Assembly: GCF_007828835.1 (NCBI RefSeq)
Contig: NZ_VIVL01000003.1
Location: 124,001-188,000 of the forward strand
Direction: 5' to 3'
DNA: 64,000 nucleotides
Origin: Variovorax beijingensis
Lineage (GTDB): Bacteria; Pseudomonadota; Gammaproteobacteria; Burkholderiales; Burkholderiaceae_C
Shown one piece after another: positions 9,701 to 19,219 of the stretch. How positions within the stretch are numbered: position 1 is the first letter of the stretch; every line of letters starts with the position of its first letter. The notes under the pieces are model-generated. The model had not been told where the DNA came from, searched no databases, and saw nothing but the letters and a program-made list of their open reading frames with translations. A program made the position numbers and the translations under genes.

Positions 9701-9794
9701 CACACCTGACGACCGTCCCGATGAGCAGGCAGCCAAGGCCTTTCTCAAGTCTCTGATTGACGTAGATGCACTTTTCCGATCGAGCCGCAACTGA
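6705..9794 (+). CDS. Multidomain glycosyltransferase (two GT4 domains plus truncated third)
   Basis: A 1029-aa protein from ATG 6705, overlapping the upstream stop; a TTG one codon earlier is possible. Domain 1 (about 1-400) is GT4: GIGRYTSSLAQAIARR, FVMYTGGIDVRKNLEGL and FPSWHEGFGLPALEAM. Domain 2 (about 420-830) is a second GT4-like unit: FLSPLPPQPSGIADYSAELL, then LVCSFGLLGPAKLAHRVLQA, with a weaker donor-site motif. Residues about 865-1029 begin like a third such domain (RQLFIDVSGLAENGTQTRQT, then YRVEPVCAS) but stop after about 160 residues, before any donor half. It probably makes two linkages of the glycan repeat. The C-terminal part looks like a remnant or a small accessory domain. 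Confidence 0.85.
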   Translation: MRIVIDLQGALSLGNRKRGIGRYTSSLAQAIARRARNHEIVLALNGRFPDAIDEIQSTFDGIIEPRNFRVWHPPLYSDRASPGSRRAREKLYEAFLASLQPDVVHVSSLFEGLDDAAVTSIGSFVRQPTAVTLYDLIPLINARPYLEQDRIRSWYMRKVESLRRADMWLAISESSRQEGIDHLGLAGDRCINISTAAYDHFKMARPTAQREQELRDRYGLNQPFVMYTGGIDVRKNLEGLVRAFGLLPPEIVARHQLAIVCSARPEDRKALLELAEKSGLEGGKLVVTGFVPEQDLVDLYNLCSLFVFPSWHEGFGLPALEAMHCGAVVIAANTSSLPEVIGRRDALFEPRNDLAMATKMAQGLTDEGFRSALREHGLTQARKFSWDESARRAIEGFEALHRSSNRAPSGPPALQHPRPRLAFLSPLPPQPSGIADYSAELLPALAQHYEIDLVAALGTTTDAYLTTSFPVRSLEWFRRHSALFDRVLYHFGNSEFHEHMFLLLEEIPGVVVLHDFYLSGAQAFREFGAGQPHAWVRALYSSHGYPAVIKRFRTNDVKDTIYKYPCSLDILRYAQGVIVHSPHAIDLARNWYGSIAENMEMVPLLRAPAPRDPGERQRAREDLGLKPDDFLVCSFGLLGPAKLAHRVLQAWQASSLAKDPRCKLRFVGENPSDEYGAELLRQIAQGGRDEDVEITGWASSETYRRYLAAADLAVQLRAQSRGETSAAVLDTMSRGIPTIVNAHGSMAFLPRDAVFMLEDDFDDAQLIEALESQWHDLAGRLALGAKGQAIVETLHAPTTCAKLYAEVIERFMQRASTGRTALIRAIGEADPLVQSTDGHHEALELASAIAETLPLPMSRRQLFIDVSGLAENGTQTRQTLDCLIRGSLDVDLEGYRVEPVCASESGKPDYCYARRYALALRKLPADALADEPIDFRAGDFFAVLIASPDSTVEHAEFYRKLRQSGVRVRFFQIATNPGGRVGQHSLDVEVHPLYLSPTTTPDDRPDEQAAKAFLKSLIDVDALFRSSRN

Positions 9795-9839
9795 GGGGGG
9801 ACTTGCCCAGCCTCGCTGCGCATCTGGTGCGGGACGTAG

Positions 9840-11855
<2,016 letters not shown>

Positions 11856-11863
<8 letters not shown>

Positions 11864-12404
11864 AGACTTCAGCTTGGATGAAAGCGGCACCGGCCTGGTC
11901 TTTGGCCGATAGCTGCGGATGAGCGTCGACGCTTGGCCATGCAATTCCTAGCTTGGCGTCGTCCCATTTGATGCAGCGCTCATGCGCCGGCGCGTAGTAG
12001 TCGGTAGTCTTGTACAAAAATTCCGCCGTCTCGCTCAATACAAGGAATCCGTGAGCAAACCCTTCCGGCACCCACAACTGCCTGTGGTTGTCCTCACTGA
12101 GCTCCACCCCCACCCATTGGCCAAACGTCGGCGACGACCTGCGGATGTCCACCGCCACGTCGAACACCGCACCGCGCACCACGCGCACCAGCTTGCCCTG
12201 CGGCTGCTGGATCTGGTAGTGCAGGCCGCGCAGCACCCCCTTGGCCGAGCGCGAATGGTTGTCCTGCACGAACTCGACGTGGCGCCCCACGGCCTCGTCG
12301 AACGCCTTGCCGTTGAAGCTCTCGTAGAAGAAGCCGCGTGCATCGCCGAACACCTTCGGCTCGATGATCAGCACTTCGGGGATCGCGGTCGGCGTGGCCT
12401 TCAC
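11856..12404 (-). CDS. rfbC: dTDP-4-dehydrorhamnose 3,5-epimerase
   Basis: A 182-aa cupin enzyme (RmlC) that epimerises C3 and C5 of dTDP-4-dehydro-6-deoxyglucose. Motifs: [29 protein letters not shown] with the catalytic His, and [13 protein letters not shown]. The start is GTG 12404, overlapping the rfbA stop (GTGA) and preceded by a strong GGAGG, so translation is coupled to rfbA. It is the last gene of the rfbBDAC operon. Its 3' end overlaps rmd on the other strand by 8 bases, leaving no room for separate terminators. Confidence 0.95.
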
Positions 12405-13303
12405 GAGCGCACCTCCTCGGCCAGCAGGTGGTTCAGGTACTTGCCGTAGCCGTTCTTCTGCAGCGGCGCGGCAAGCCTGGCCAGCTGCTCGCTGTCGATG
12501 TAGCCGTTGCGCCACGCGATCTCTTCCGGACACGCAATCTTGAGGCCTTGCCGATGCTCCAGGGTCTGGATGAACTGCGCGGCCTCCAGCAGGCTCTCGT
12601 GCGTGCCGGTGTCCAGCCAGGCATAGCCGCGCTGCATGATCTGCACGTTGAGCTGGTCCCGGTCCAGGTAGGCCTGGTTGACGGCCGTGATCTCCAGCTC
12701 GCCGCGCGCGCTGGGCTTTACGGCCTTGGCAATGTCGACCACCTGGTTGTCGTAGAAGTACAGGCCAGTCACCGCATAGCTGCTCTTGGGCTTCAGCGGC
12801 TTCTCCTCGATGCTGCTGGCCTTGCCCTGCGCATCGAAGGCCACCACGCCGTAGCGCTCAGGGTCGTGCACGTGGTAGGCGAACACGGTGGCGCCGGAGG
12901 GCTTCGCATCGGCATCGGCCAGCAGGCTCGCGAAGTTGTGGCCGTAGAAGATGTTGTCGCCCAGCACCAGCGCGCTCGGCGCATTGCCCAGGAACTCGTC
13001 GCCGATGATGAAGGCCTGCGCCAAACCATCGGGACTGGGCTGCACCGCGTACTGCAGGTTGATGCCCCACTGGCTGCCATCGCCCAGCAGTTGCTGGAAG
13101 CGCGGCGTGTCCTGCGGCGTGCTGATGATCAGGATGTCACGCATGCCGCCGAGCATCAGCGTGCTGAGCGGGTAGTAGATCATCGGCTTGTCGTACACCG
13201 GCAGGAGTTGCTTGCTGAGCGCGAGCGTGGCGGGGTGCAGCCGGGTGCCGGAGCCGCCGGCCAGGATGATGCCCTTGCGTTGCGTGGTCTTTGTGGTGGT
13301 CAT
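12401..13303 (-). CDS. rfbA: Glucose-1-phosphate thymidylyltransferase
   Basis: A 300-aa nucleotidyltransferase (RmlA) that makes dTDP-glucose, the first step of dTDP-L-rhamnose synthesis. It opens with [17 protein letters not shown]; the signature [11 protein letters not shown] and the substrate segment [16 protein letters not shown] follow, with [10 protein letters not shown] further on. ATG 13303 is preceded by GGAGA. It lies between rfbD (44-base gap) and rfbC (GTGA overlap) on the reverse strand. Length is normal for the family, so it is probably functional and subject to the usual dTDP-rhamnose feedback. Confidence 0.96.
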   Translation of the reverse strand: MTTTKTTQRKGIILAGGSGTRLHPATLALSKQLLPVYDKPMIYYPLSTLMLGGMRDILIISTPQDTPRFQQLLGDGSQWGINLQYAVQPSPDGLAQAFIIGDEFLGNAPSALVLGDNIFYGHNFASLLADADAKPSGATVFAYHVHDPERYGVVAFDAQGKASSIEEKPLKPKSSYAVTGLYFYDNQVVDIAKAVKPSARGELEITAVNQAYLDRDQLNVQIMQRGYAWLDTGTHESLLEAAQFIQTLEHRQGLKIACPEEIAWRNGYIDSEQLARLAAPLQKNGYGKYLNHLLAEEVRS

Positions 13304-13347
13304 TGTGTTGTGTTCTCCGCTTCTTGCGTGCTTCGCTAGCGCTGCTG

Positions 13348-14238
13348 TCAAAGGGTCTCGCGCAGCATGCGGGCCACGCCCTGCTGCCAGTGCGGCAGCA
13401 CCAGGCCAAAGGTGGACTGCAACTTGTGCGTGTCCAGGCGCGAGTTGGCCGGACGTGTTGCGGGTGTGGGGAAGGCGCTGGTGGGAACGGCATCGACCTC
13501 TGCGGGCCCGGCCTTGAGTTCGACGCCCGCCGCCTTGGCCTGTTCGAGCACGAAGCGTGCATAGCCGCACCAAGTGGTCTCGCCACCGGCGACGGCGTGG
13601 TACAGGCCGGCCTTCGCCGGGTCCTGCAAGGTGGCGCGGATGGCGTGCGCCGTGACGTCGGCCAGCAACTCGGCGCCGGTGGGCGCGCCGAACTGGTCGT
13701 CGATGACGGTCAGGCGATCGCGCTCCTTGGCGATGCGCAGCATGGTCTTGGCAAAGTTGCCGCCGCGCGCGGCATAGACCCAGCTGGTGCGAAAGATCAG
13801 GTGCTTCGCGCAGTGCTGGGCCACCAGTTGCTCGCCTTCAAGCTTGGTGCGGCCATACACGCTGAGCGGACCGGTGGCGTCGTCTTCCTGCCAGGGCGTG
13901 CTGCCGCTGCCGTCGAAGACGTAGTCGGTGGAGTAGTGCACCATGAGCGCGCCGATCTGCTGCGCGGCCTCGGCCACCACGCCGGGCGAGGTGGCGTTGA
14001 GCTTGCGCGCGAACTCGGGCTCGCTCTCGGCCTTGTCGACGGCGGTGTGGGCCGCGGCATTGACGATGACGTCGGGGCGCACCTTGCGCACCGTGTCGGC
14101 CAGCTGCTCGGGGCGGCTGAAGTCGGCGTGGAAGTCGGTGCTGTCGAAGTCGAGCGCGACCAGCTCGCCCAGCGGCGCGAGGCTGCGCTGCAGCTCCCAG
14201 CCGACCTGGCCGCCCTTGCCCAGCAGCAGCAGCTTCAT
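13348..14238 (-). CDS. rfbD: dTDP-4-dehydrorhamnose reductase
   Basis: A 296-aa SDR (RmlD) that catalyses the last step to dTDP-L-rhamnose. Motifs: [17 protein letters not shown] (cofactor loop), [25 protein letters not shown], and [12 protein letters not shown] with the catalytic Tyr and Lys. Its ATG overlaps the rfbB stop by 4 bases (ATGA), so the two genes are translationally coupled. Length is normal for the family and no residue is obviously missing. Confidence 0.96.
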   Translation of the reverse strand: MKLLLLGKGGQVGWELQRSLAPLGELVALDFDSTDFHADFSRPEQLADTVRKVRPDVIVNAAAHTAVDKAESEPEFARKLNATSPGVVAEAAQQIGALMVHYSTDYVFDGSGSTPWQEDDATGPLSVYGRTKLEGEQLVAQHCAKHLIFRTSWVYAARGGNFAKTMLRIAKERDRLTVIDDQFGAPTGAELLADVTAHAIRATLQDPAKAGLYHAVAGGETTWCGYARFVLEQAKAAGVELKAGPAEVDAVPTSAFPTPATRPANSRLDTHKLQSTFGLVLPHWQQGVARMLRETL

Positions 14239-15317
14239 GCCGCGGCCTGGGCCGCGGGGGCGGCGTCGTATTGCTTCTCGACCCATGCACGGTAGGCGCC
14301 GCTTTGCACGTTGCGCACCCATTCGCCGTTGGCGAGGTACCACTGGACGGTCTTGCGGATGCCGCTGTCGAAGGTTTCGGCGGGCTTCCAGCCGAGCTCG
14401 CGCTCGAGCTTGCGCGCGTCGATGGCGTAGCGCCGGTCGTGGCCGGGGCGGTCGGTGACGTAGCTGATCTGCGCCTTGTAGGGCTGGCCGTCGGCGCGCG
14501 GGCGCAGTTCGTCGAGCAGGGCGCAGACGGTGTTGACGATCTCGATGTTGGGCTTCTCGTTCCAGCCGCCGACGTTGTAGGTCTCGCCGAGCTTGCCGGC
14601 TTCGAGCACGCGGCGGATGGCGCTGCAGTGGTCCTTCACGTAGAGCCAGTCGCGCACCTGCATGCCGTCGCCGTACACGGGCAGGGGCTTGCCGGCCAGG
14701 GCGTTGACGATCATCAGCGGGATGAGCTTCTCGGGGAAGTGGAAGGGCCCGTAGTTGTTGGAGCAGTTGGTGGTGACGACCGGCAGGCCGTAGGTGTGGT
14801 GCCAGGCGCGCACGAGGTGGTCGCTGGCGGCCTTGCTGGCCGAGTAGGGGCTGTTGGGCTCGTACTTGTTGTCTTCGGTGAAGGCGGGGTCGGTCTTGGA
14901 GAGCGAGCCGTAGACCTCGTCGGTGGACACGTGCAGGAAGCGGAAGGCGGCCTTCTGCTCGGCCGGCAGCGCGCTCCAGTAGCCGCGCACGGACTCGAGC
15001 AGGCGGAAGGTGCCGAGCACGTTGGTCTGCACGAAGTCTTCGGGGCCGTGGATGGAGCGGTCGACGTGTGATTCCGCGGCAAAGTTCACAATGGCCCGCG
15101 GTTTGTGCTCGGCCAGCAGGCGATCGACCAGGGCGCTGTCGCCGATGTCGCCCTGCGCGAAGATGTGCCGCGGGTCGCCCTTGAGGGACGCGAGCGTCTC
15201 GAGATTGCCGGCGTAGGTCAGTTTGTCGAGATTCACGACAGGCTCGTCGCTCTGCGCCAGCCAGTCGAGTACGAAGTTGGCGCCGATGAAGCCCGCGCCG
15301 CCGGTTACCAGGATCAT
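14235..15317 (-). CDS. rfbB: dTDP-glucose 4,6-dehydratase
   Basis: A 360-aa extended SDR (RmlB) making dTDP-4-dehydro-6-deoxyglucose. Motifs: [42 protein letters not shown] (catalytic Thr-Asp-Glu), [17 protein letters not shown] (Y-x3-K) and [16 protein letters not shown]. It is the first gene of the reverse operon rfbB-rfbD-rfbA-rfbC, with an AGGGGA ribosome site just upstream. The operon start is divergent from the glycine riboswitch transcript. Confidence 0.97.
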   Translation of the reverse strand: MILVTGGAGFIGANFVLDWLAQSDEPVVNLDKLTYAGNLETLASLKGDPRHIFAQGDIGDSALVDRLLAEHKPRAIVNFAAESHVDRSIHGPEDFVQTNVLGTFRLLESVRGYWSALPAEQKAAFRFLHVSTDEVYGSLSKTDPAFTEDNKYEPNSPYSASKAASDHLVRAWHHTYGLPVVTTNCSNNYGPFHFPEKLIPLMIVNALAGKPLPVYGDGMQVRDWLYVKDHCSAIRRVLEAGKLGETYNVGGWNEKPNIEIVNTVCALLDELRPRADGQPYKAQISYVTDRPGHDRRYAIDARKLERELGWKPAETFDSGIRKTVQWYLANGEWVRNVQSGAYRAWVEKQYDAAPAAQAAA

Positions 15318-15367
15318 GAGGTCCCCTGTTGTTGTCGAACGATCGCCCTGTGGCGAATGAACGGGCG

Positions 15368-15373
15368 ATTATC
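15368..15373 (-). promoter_or_regulatory. Candidate -10 of the rfbBDAC promoter
   Basis: Read on the reverse strand the hexamer is GATAAT, five of six matches to the sigma70 -10. It lies about 50 bases upstream of the rfbB start. A TTGAAA occurs upstream, but 21 bases away, which is too far for a standard -35, so only the -10 is proposed. Confidence 0.3.
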
Positions 15374-15403
15374 CCATCGGCCCCGCAGCGCCAGTTTCAA
15401 GGG

Positions 15404-15432
15404 TTGGCCTGTCCGCAGGCACCGCCTACAAT
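15404..15432 (+). promoter_or_regulatory. Sigma70-type promoter of the glycine riboswitch transcript
   Basis: TTGGCC at 15404-15409 and TACAAT at 15427-15432 are separated by exactly 17 bases. Transcription would begin around 15439-15440, immediately before the first aptamer. The position fits a dedicated promoter for the riboswitch-dadA unit. Confidence 0.7.
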
Positions 15433-15440
15433 TGCCCCCA

Positions 15441-15640
15441 CTGCAGGAGAGCGGGCAACCCCGGGTTGCCCTACCGAAGGCGCAAACTCCCATAAACGCT
15501 CAGGTCGGCCCGAACAAGGGGCCTGTACTGCACCACATCAAATGCCGTCTGGAGAGCCATCGCCCCGCGCGATGCACCGAAGGAGCAAACCCGTTGCAAG
15601 GTGCAACAGGTGAATCTCTCAGGTACCAAGGACAGGGGGA
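15441..15640 (+). promoter_or_regulatory. Tandem glycine riboswitch
   Basis: Two glycine aptamers follow one another. Aptamer 1 (about 15441-15520) has GCAGGAGAGC, a perfect P2-like hairpin GGGCAAC/GTTGCCC, the core ACCGAAGGCGCAAAC and the closing GCTCAGGT. Aptamer 2 (about 15546-15640) has CTGGAGAGCC, hairpin CATCG/CGATG, core CACCGAAGGAGCAAACC, hairpin GTTGCA/TGCAAC and the canonical TCTCTCAGGTACCAAGGACA. These conserved blocks are those of the known gcvT-type glycine element. In this family glycine binding usually turns on glycine-catabolism genes. Here the downstream gene is a D-amino-acid/glycine-type FAD dehydrogenase. Confidence 0.95.
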
Positions 15641-15643
15641 GCG

Positions 15644-15671
15644 GCAACTTGGACGGCGTTCGTCCGGTTGC
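15644..15671 (+). promoter_or_regulatory. Putative expression-platform hairpin of the riboswitch
   Basis: Directly after aptamer 2 the RNA can form a stem with GCAAC (15644-15648) paired to GTTGC (15667-15671) and an inner GGACG/CGTCC stem. No run of U follows, so an intrinsic terminator is doubtful. Control of translation or alternative pairing with the aptamer 2 closing stem is more plausible. About 65 bases remain before the dadA ATG. Confidence 0.45.
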
Positions 15672-15736
15672 TTGCTATTGAATCAGTAGCACACCAAGTC
15701 CGCCGTTCAGGTGCCCATCTTCAAAAGGTACTTGAA

Positions 15737-17038
15737 ATGCGCGTGTTCGTTCTTGGCGCCGGCCTGCTCGGCGTGACTTCTGCTTACTACCTCCAGCAAC
15801 TCGGCCACGAAGTGACCGTGATCGACCGGCAGGCCACGCCGGCCGCCGAAACCAGCTTTGCCAATGGCGGGCAGATCTCGGTCAGCCATGCCGAGCCCTG
15901 GGCCAACCCGAGCGCTCCGCTCAAGGTGCTGCAATGGCTGGGCAGGGAAGACGCACCGCTGCTCTTTCGCATCCGCGCCGACATGCGCCAGTGGCTCTGG
16001 GGCCTGCAGTTCCTGCGCGAATGCACGCCGGCGCGCACCCGGCACAACATCGAGCAGATCGTGCGGCTGGGCACCTACAGCCGCGACGTGCTGCAGCAGC
16101 TGCGCCGCGACACCGGCCTGGACTACGACCAGCGCACGCAGGGCATCCTGCACTTCTATACGACGCAAAAGGAGTTCGACGGCGCCCTGGAGCCGGCCGA
16201 GCAGATGCGCGCGCTCGGCTGCGAGCGGCGGGTGATCTCGGCCGATGAGGCTGTGAAGATCGAGCCCGCCCTCGCCCACATCCGCCCGAAGCTGGCCGGC
16301 GCCACTTACACGGCGGAGGACGAGTCCGGCGACGCGAACCTTTTTGCGCGCGAGCTGGCGAAGCGCGCGGCCGCAGCGGGCGTGAAGTTCCTCATGAGCC
16401 ACACGGTCACGGCGCTGCGCGAGGCCGGCGGCAGCATCGACCATGTCGAAGCCACCGACAGTGAAGGCCGCTTCCAGCGCATCCGGGGCGACGCCTTCGT
16501 GCTCGCGATGGGTTCGCTGAGCCCGCTTTACGCGGCGCCGCTGGGCATTCGGCTGCCGATCTATCCGGCCAAGGGCTATTCGGTGACGCTGCCGGTGAAG
16601 GATACCTCCAAGGCGCACCAGGTCTCGCTGACCGACGACGAGTTCAAGCTCGTGTTCTCGCGCTACACCTCGGCCTCGGGCGACCGCCTGCGCATTGCCG
16701 GAACGGCCGAGCTCAACGGCTACGACCGCGACCTGAACCGCGTGCGCTGCGAGGCGATCGTGCGGCGCGTCGAAGAACTTTTTCCGGGCGCCGGCGACAC
16801 CGCGCAGGCCCAGTTCTGGACCGGCCTGCGCCCCGCGACGCCGAGCAACGTGCCGCTGATCGGCAAGACGAAACTGCCGAACCTGTACCTGAACACCGGC
16901 CATGGCACGCTCGGCTGGACGCACGCCTGCGGCTCGGGCAAGTCGATCGCGCGCATCGTGAGCGGGCTCGCGCCCGAGGTGGACTTTGCGTTCACCGGCC
17001 TGCCAGCGCCGGCAGCGGCCATGCTGCAACCGGCCTGA
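15737..17038 (+). CDS. dadA: D-amino acid dehydrogenase, FAD-dependent
   Basis: A 433-aa flavoprotein that oxidises D-amino acids (classically D-alanine) to 2-oxo acids, passing electrons to the respiratory chain. MRVFVLGAGLLGVTSAYYL holds the FAD glycine motif at residues 7-12, followed by VIDRQ for the ribose. The family segment ETSFANGGQISVSHAEPWAN comes next, and GLRPATPSNVPLIG near the C terminus closes the FAD domain. ATG 15737 has an AAAGG ribosome site and gives full length. Control by a tandem glycine riboswitch suggests glycine or a glycine-linked D-amino acid is a physiological substrate or signal; that is inference. Confidence 0.92.
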   Translation: MRVFVLGAGLLGVTSAYYLQQLGHEVTVIDRQATPAAETSFANGGQISVSHAEPWANPSAPLKVLQWLGREDAPLLFRIRADMRQWLWGLQFLRECTPARTRHNIEQIVRLGTYSRDVLQQLRRDTGLDYDQRTQGILHFYTTQKEFDGALEPAEQMRALGCERRVISADEAVKIEPALAHIRPKLAGATYTAEDESGDANLFARELAKRAAAAGVKFLMSHTVTALREAGGSIDHVEATDSEGRFQRIRGDAFVLAMGSLSPLYAAPLGIRLPIYPAKGYSVTLPVKDTSKAHQVSLTDDEFKLVFSRYTSASGDRLRIAGTAELNGYDRDLNRVRCEAIVRRVEELFPGAGDTAQAQFWTGLRPATPSNVPLIGKTKLPNLYLNTGHGTLGWTHACGSGKSIARIVSGLAPEVDFAFTGLPAPAAAMLQPA

Positions 17039-17056
17039 ATACAGGCAGGGCTTGGT

Positions 17057-18337
17057 TCAGTCCTTGCTGGTGAACACCGTCAGCACGCCTGTGTAGCCGT
17101 ACAGGTGATGGCGGGCGATTTCGCCCGCGGCGAAGAAGCCGACCAGCGGCACGTCGCCCAGCGCGTGCCGCACGATCTGCAGCTCGGCACCCGGCGCGCC
17201 GAAATGCGGCCCGCCGCGCCCCGAGCAGCTCACGTACACGGCGCCCGCGATGCGGCGCGCCGGATGCGGCGCGGCTTCAGCCTCCCCGGCCGCGACAGCG
17301 CGTGCGGTGGCCAGCGTCTGCTCCTCGGGCTCGAGTTCCTCGCGGATTTCCGCGCAGATGCGCATCAGGTCGGCGCGCGCGGCCTGCGCATTGCGGCGGC
17401 AGAAGGTCAGGCGCATGCCGGCCTCCGCCACGTCGGCAATCGCGATGCCGCGGCGCGTGGGATCCAGTCCGATGATGTGGCGCACCAGCACGTCGGCCCC
17501 CAGGTCACCGGTGCGGCGGATGCCGTCACTGCCGGCGTCGGCGAGGCCCACCAGGGTGGCGCGCACGGCGTCGATGGCTTCCTGCGGCCGCTCGAGCGAC
17601 ACCTGCAGGTCGGCCAGCAGCACGTCGAGCGCGGGCTCGCCGTCGAGCTTGAGCAGCAGGTTGCCGTCGGCTTCGGTGATCTCGCGCTCGCGCCCCGCGC
17701 CCGAGCGCAGCGGCTGGCAGCCCTGGGTGACGCGCGACACCAGCCGCACGCCTTCGCCGAACACCACGCCCGATAAGCCGCCCGAGAAGACGCCGCCCGC
17801 GGCGCCGTGCCCGCGGATGTTGCCGTTGCCGCCGACCGCGAACTGCAGCGCGCCCGCACGGCCCGACGAGAGCCCGCCGAACAGATAGCCGGTGTTGGTG
17901 CGGCCCGCCATCTCGCCGATGAGTTCGGTCAGGTCGGGGGTGGCGGGGTCCGCGTGCACCAGCGCCGTATGGGCCTCGAAGCCGCTCATCTCGGAATTGC
18001 CCAGCGGCGCCACGCCGGAGAACACGCGGTACTGGTCGCTCGGCAATGCGCAGAGCATCAGGCTCAGGCCGGGCTCGTCGAAATATTCGGCATTGTTGGC
18101 CGAGACGCCGATGCCGACCGTGCCGGACCAGTCGGTGACCTCGGGCAGTTCGGCGCTCAGGTGGTCGAGGATGTCCTGCGCATCCGACGCGTAGTGGTCG
18201 GTGATATAGAGCAGCCCGAGCGTGGGCGACGCCGCGTAGTCGGGCAGCGCCATCTGCGCGCGCAACTGGGCCAGCACGAGGCCGGCTGCCATGCGCCATT
18301 GCGGGTGGGTGGCATGGCCGGAAGGAAACAGCTTCAT
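17057..18337 (-). CDS. FIST-domain ligand-sensing protein
   Basis: A 426-aa soluble protein with FIST_N (about 30-230) followed by FIST_C (about 240-400). Recognisable segments are LGLLYITDHYASDAQDIL, GVSANNAEYFDEPG, GYLFGGLSSGRAGA, GVFSGGLSGVVFGEG and YVSCSGRGGPHFGAPGAE. FIST modules are regarded as small-ligand sensors linked to signal transduction, with amino acids proposed as ligands. This copy lacks any attached output domain. ATG 18337 is preferred over an in-frame TTG at 18349. It is convergent with dadA (18-base gap), and the amino-acid genes nearby would suit an amino-acid ligand, but no partner is adjacent. Confidence 0.85.
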   Translation of the reverse strand: MKLFPSGHATHPQWRMAAGLVLAQLRAQMALPDYAASPTLGLLYITDHYASDAQDILDHLSAELPEVTDWSGTVGIGVSANNAEYFDEPGLSLMLCALPSDQYRVFSGVAPLGNSEMSGFEAHTALVHADPATPDLTELIGEMAGRTNTGYLFGGLSSGRAGALQFAVGGNGNIRGHGAAGGVFSGGLSGVVFGEGVRLVSRVTQGCQPLRSGAGREREITEADGNLLLKLDGEPALDVLLADLQVSLERPQEAIDAVRATLVGLADAGSDGIRRTGDLGADVLVRHIIGLDPTRRGIAIADVAEAGMRLTFCRRNAQAARADLMRICAEIREELEPEEQTLATARAVAAGEAEAAPHPARRIAGAVYVSCSGRGGPHFGAPGAELQIVRHALGDVPLVGFFAAGEIARHHLYGYTGVLTVFTSKD

Positions 18338-18382
18338 GATGCGTGCCAACCCGTTCTCTTCAAGAAATGTGTGTGTATGACG

Positions 18383-19129
18383 TCAGCGCCGGCCGGCCGT
18401 TCGCTTGCGCGCGGCGGCCGATGCCTTCTTTGCGGCGGCGGGCGCTGCCGCCTTCCTGGCCGCGGGCTTCGAGGCCGTGGGAGCCGCCGCCGGCTTGCCC
18501 ATGGCCTTGCCCACCGCATCGGCCATCGGCTGGGCCATGGCCGGCACCTTGAGCTGGGCCGCATCCTGCAGCGCCGAACTCGCGATCTGCTGGAACTGCT
18601 CGGTCAGCGAGCCCCACCATTGCATCGGATCGATCACGCCGGCGCCGCCATTGCCGCCACCACCGCCTGAAGCCGGCTTGCTGCGCGCTTTCTTCGCAGG
18701 CGCCGGAGCCTCTTCCTCGGGCTCGGCTTCCGGTTCGGCCGGCGCGGCAGCCGCATGTGCGGGTGCCGGCGCAGCAGCAGCGGGCGCCACGGCGGCCGCC
18801 TGCTTGGTGAACGCGCTGGCGATATCTTCCATCCGCACGTTCATGCCGCGCAAGGTCGAAAGTGTCATCTTTTGCACTTCGAGCGCCTGGATGGTGGCCT
18901 TGAGCGCGTGGCCGTTCTGCTCGAGCCAGTACTGCACCGTCTTGAGTTCCTGGATGCGCTTGTCGACCTCTTCCACGCTCAGCGTGGGGGCCACCCAGCT
19001 CGCGAGGCTTGGCAACCCGGGCACCGCGCCGCCCGCCGAACCGCCGGCGCCACCGCCGGCAAGGTTCTTCAGAAAATCGAATCCGGGGACGAATTGGCTG
19101 AAGTCGAAGGGTTGGCTGGCATTGCTCAT
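18383..19129 (-). CDS. phaM: PhaM-type polyhydroxyalkanoate granule-associated protein
   Basis: A 248-aa protein. The N terminus (FDFSQFVPGFDFLKNLAGG) and the central helical block (SVEEVDKRIQELKTVQYWLE, ATIQALEVQKMTLSTLRGMN) match PhaM, which binds PHA synthase and anchors granules to the nucleoid. The middle is Ala/Pro/Glu-rich, and the last 40 residues are a Lys/Ala-rich tail (KPAARKAAAPAAAKKASAAA) like the DNA-binding tails of this family. Start ATG 19129 has a GGAG site. No phaC or phasin gene is in the window. The assignment rests on the N-terminal block, which is clear. Confidence 0.85.
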   Translation of the reverse strand: MSNASQPFDFSQFVPGFDFLKNLAGGGAGGSAGGAVPGLPSLASWVAPTLSVEEVDKRIQELKTVQYWLEQNGHALKATIQALEVQKMTLSTLRGMNVRMEDIASAFTKQAAAVAPAAAAPAPAHAAAAPAEPEAEPEEEAPAPAKKARSKPASGGGGGNGGAGVIDPMQWWGSLTEQFQQIASSALQDAAQLKVPAMAQPMADAVGKAMGKPAAAPTASKPAARKAAAPAAAKKASAAARKRTAGRR

Positions 19130-19219
19130 GCGGAGGTCTCCGGGTTGGGTTTTCTTGTGATGCCAGCTTACTCCAAGGCACCGCCGTTTTGGGCCTGCCA
19201 GCCCCGCCCGTTCGAGCCG

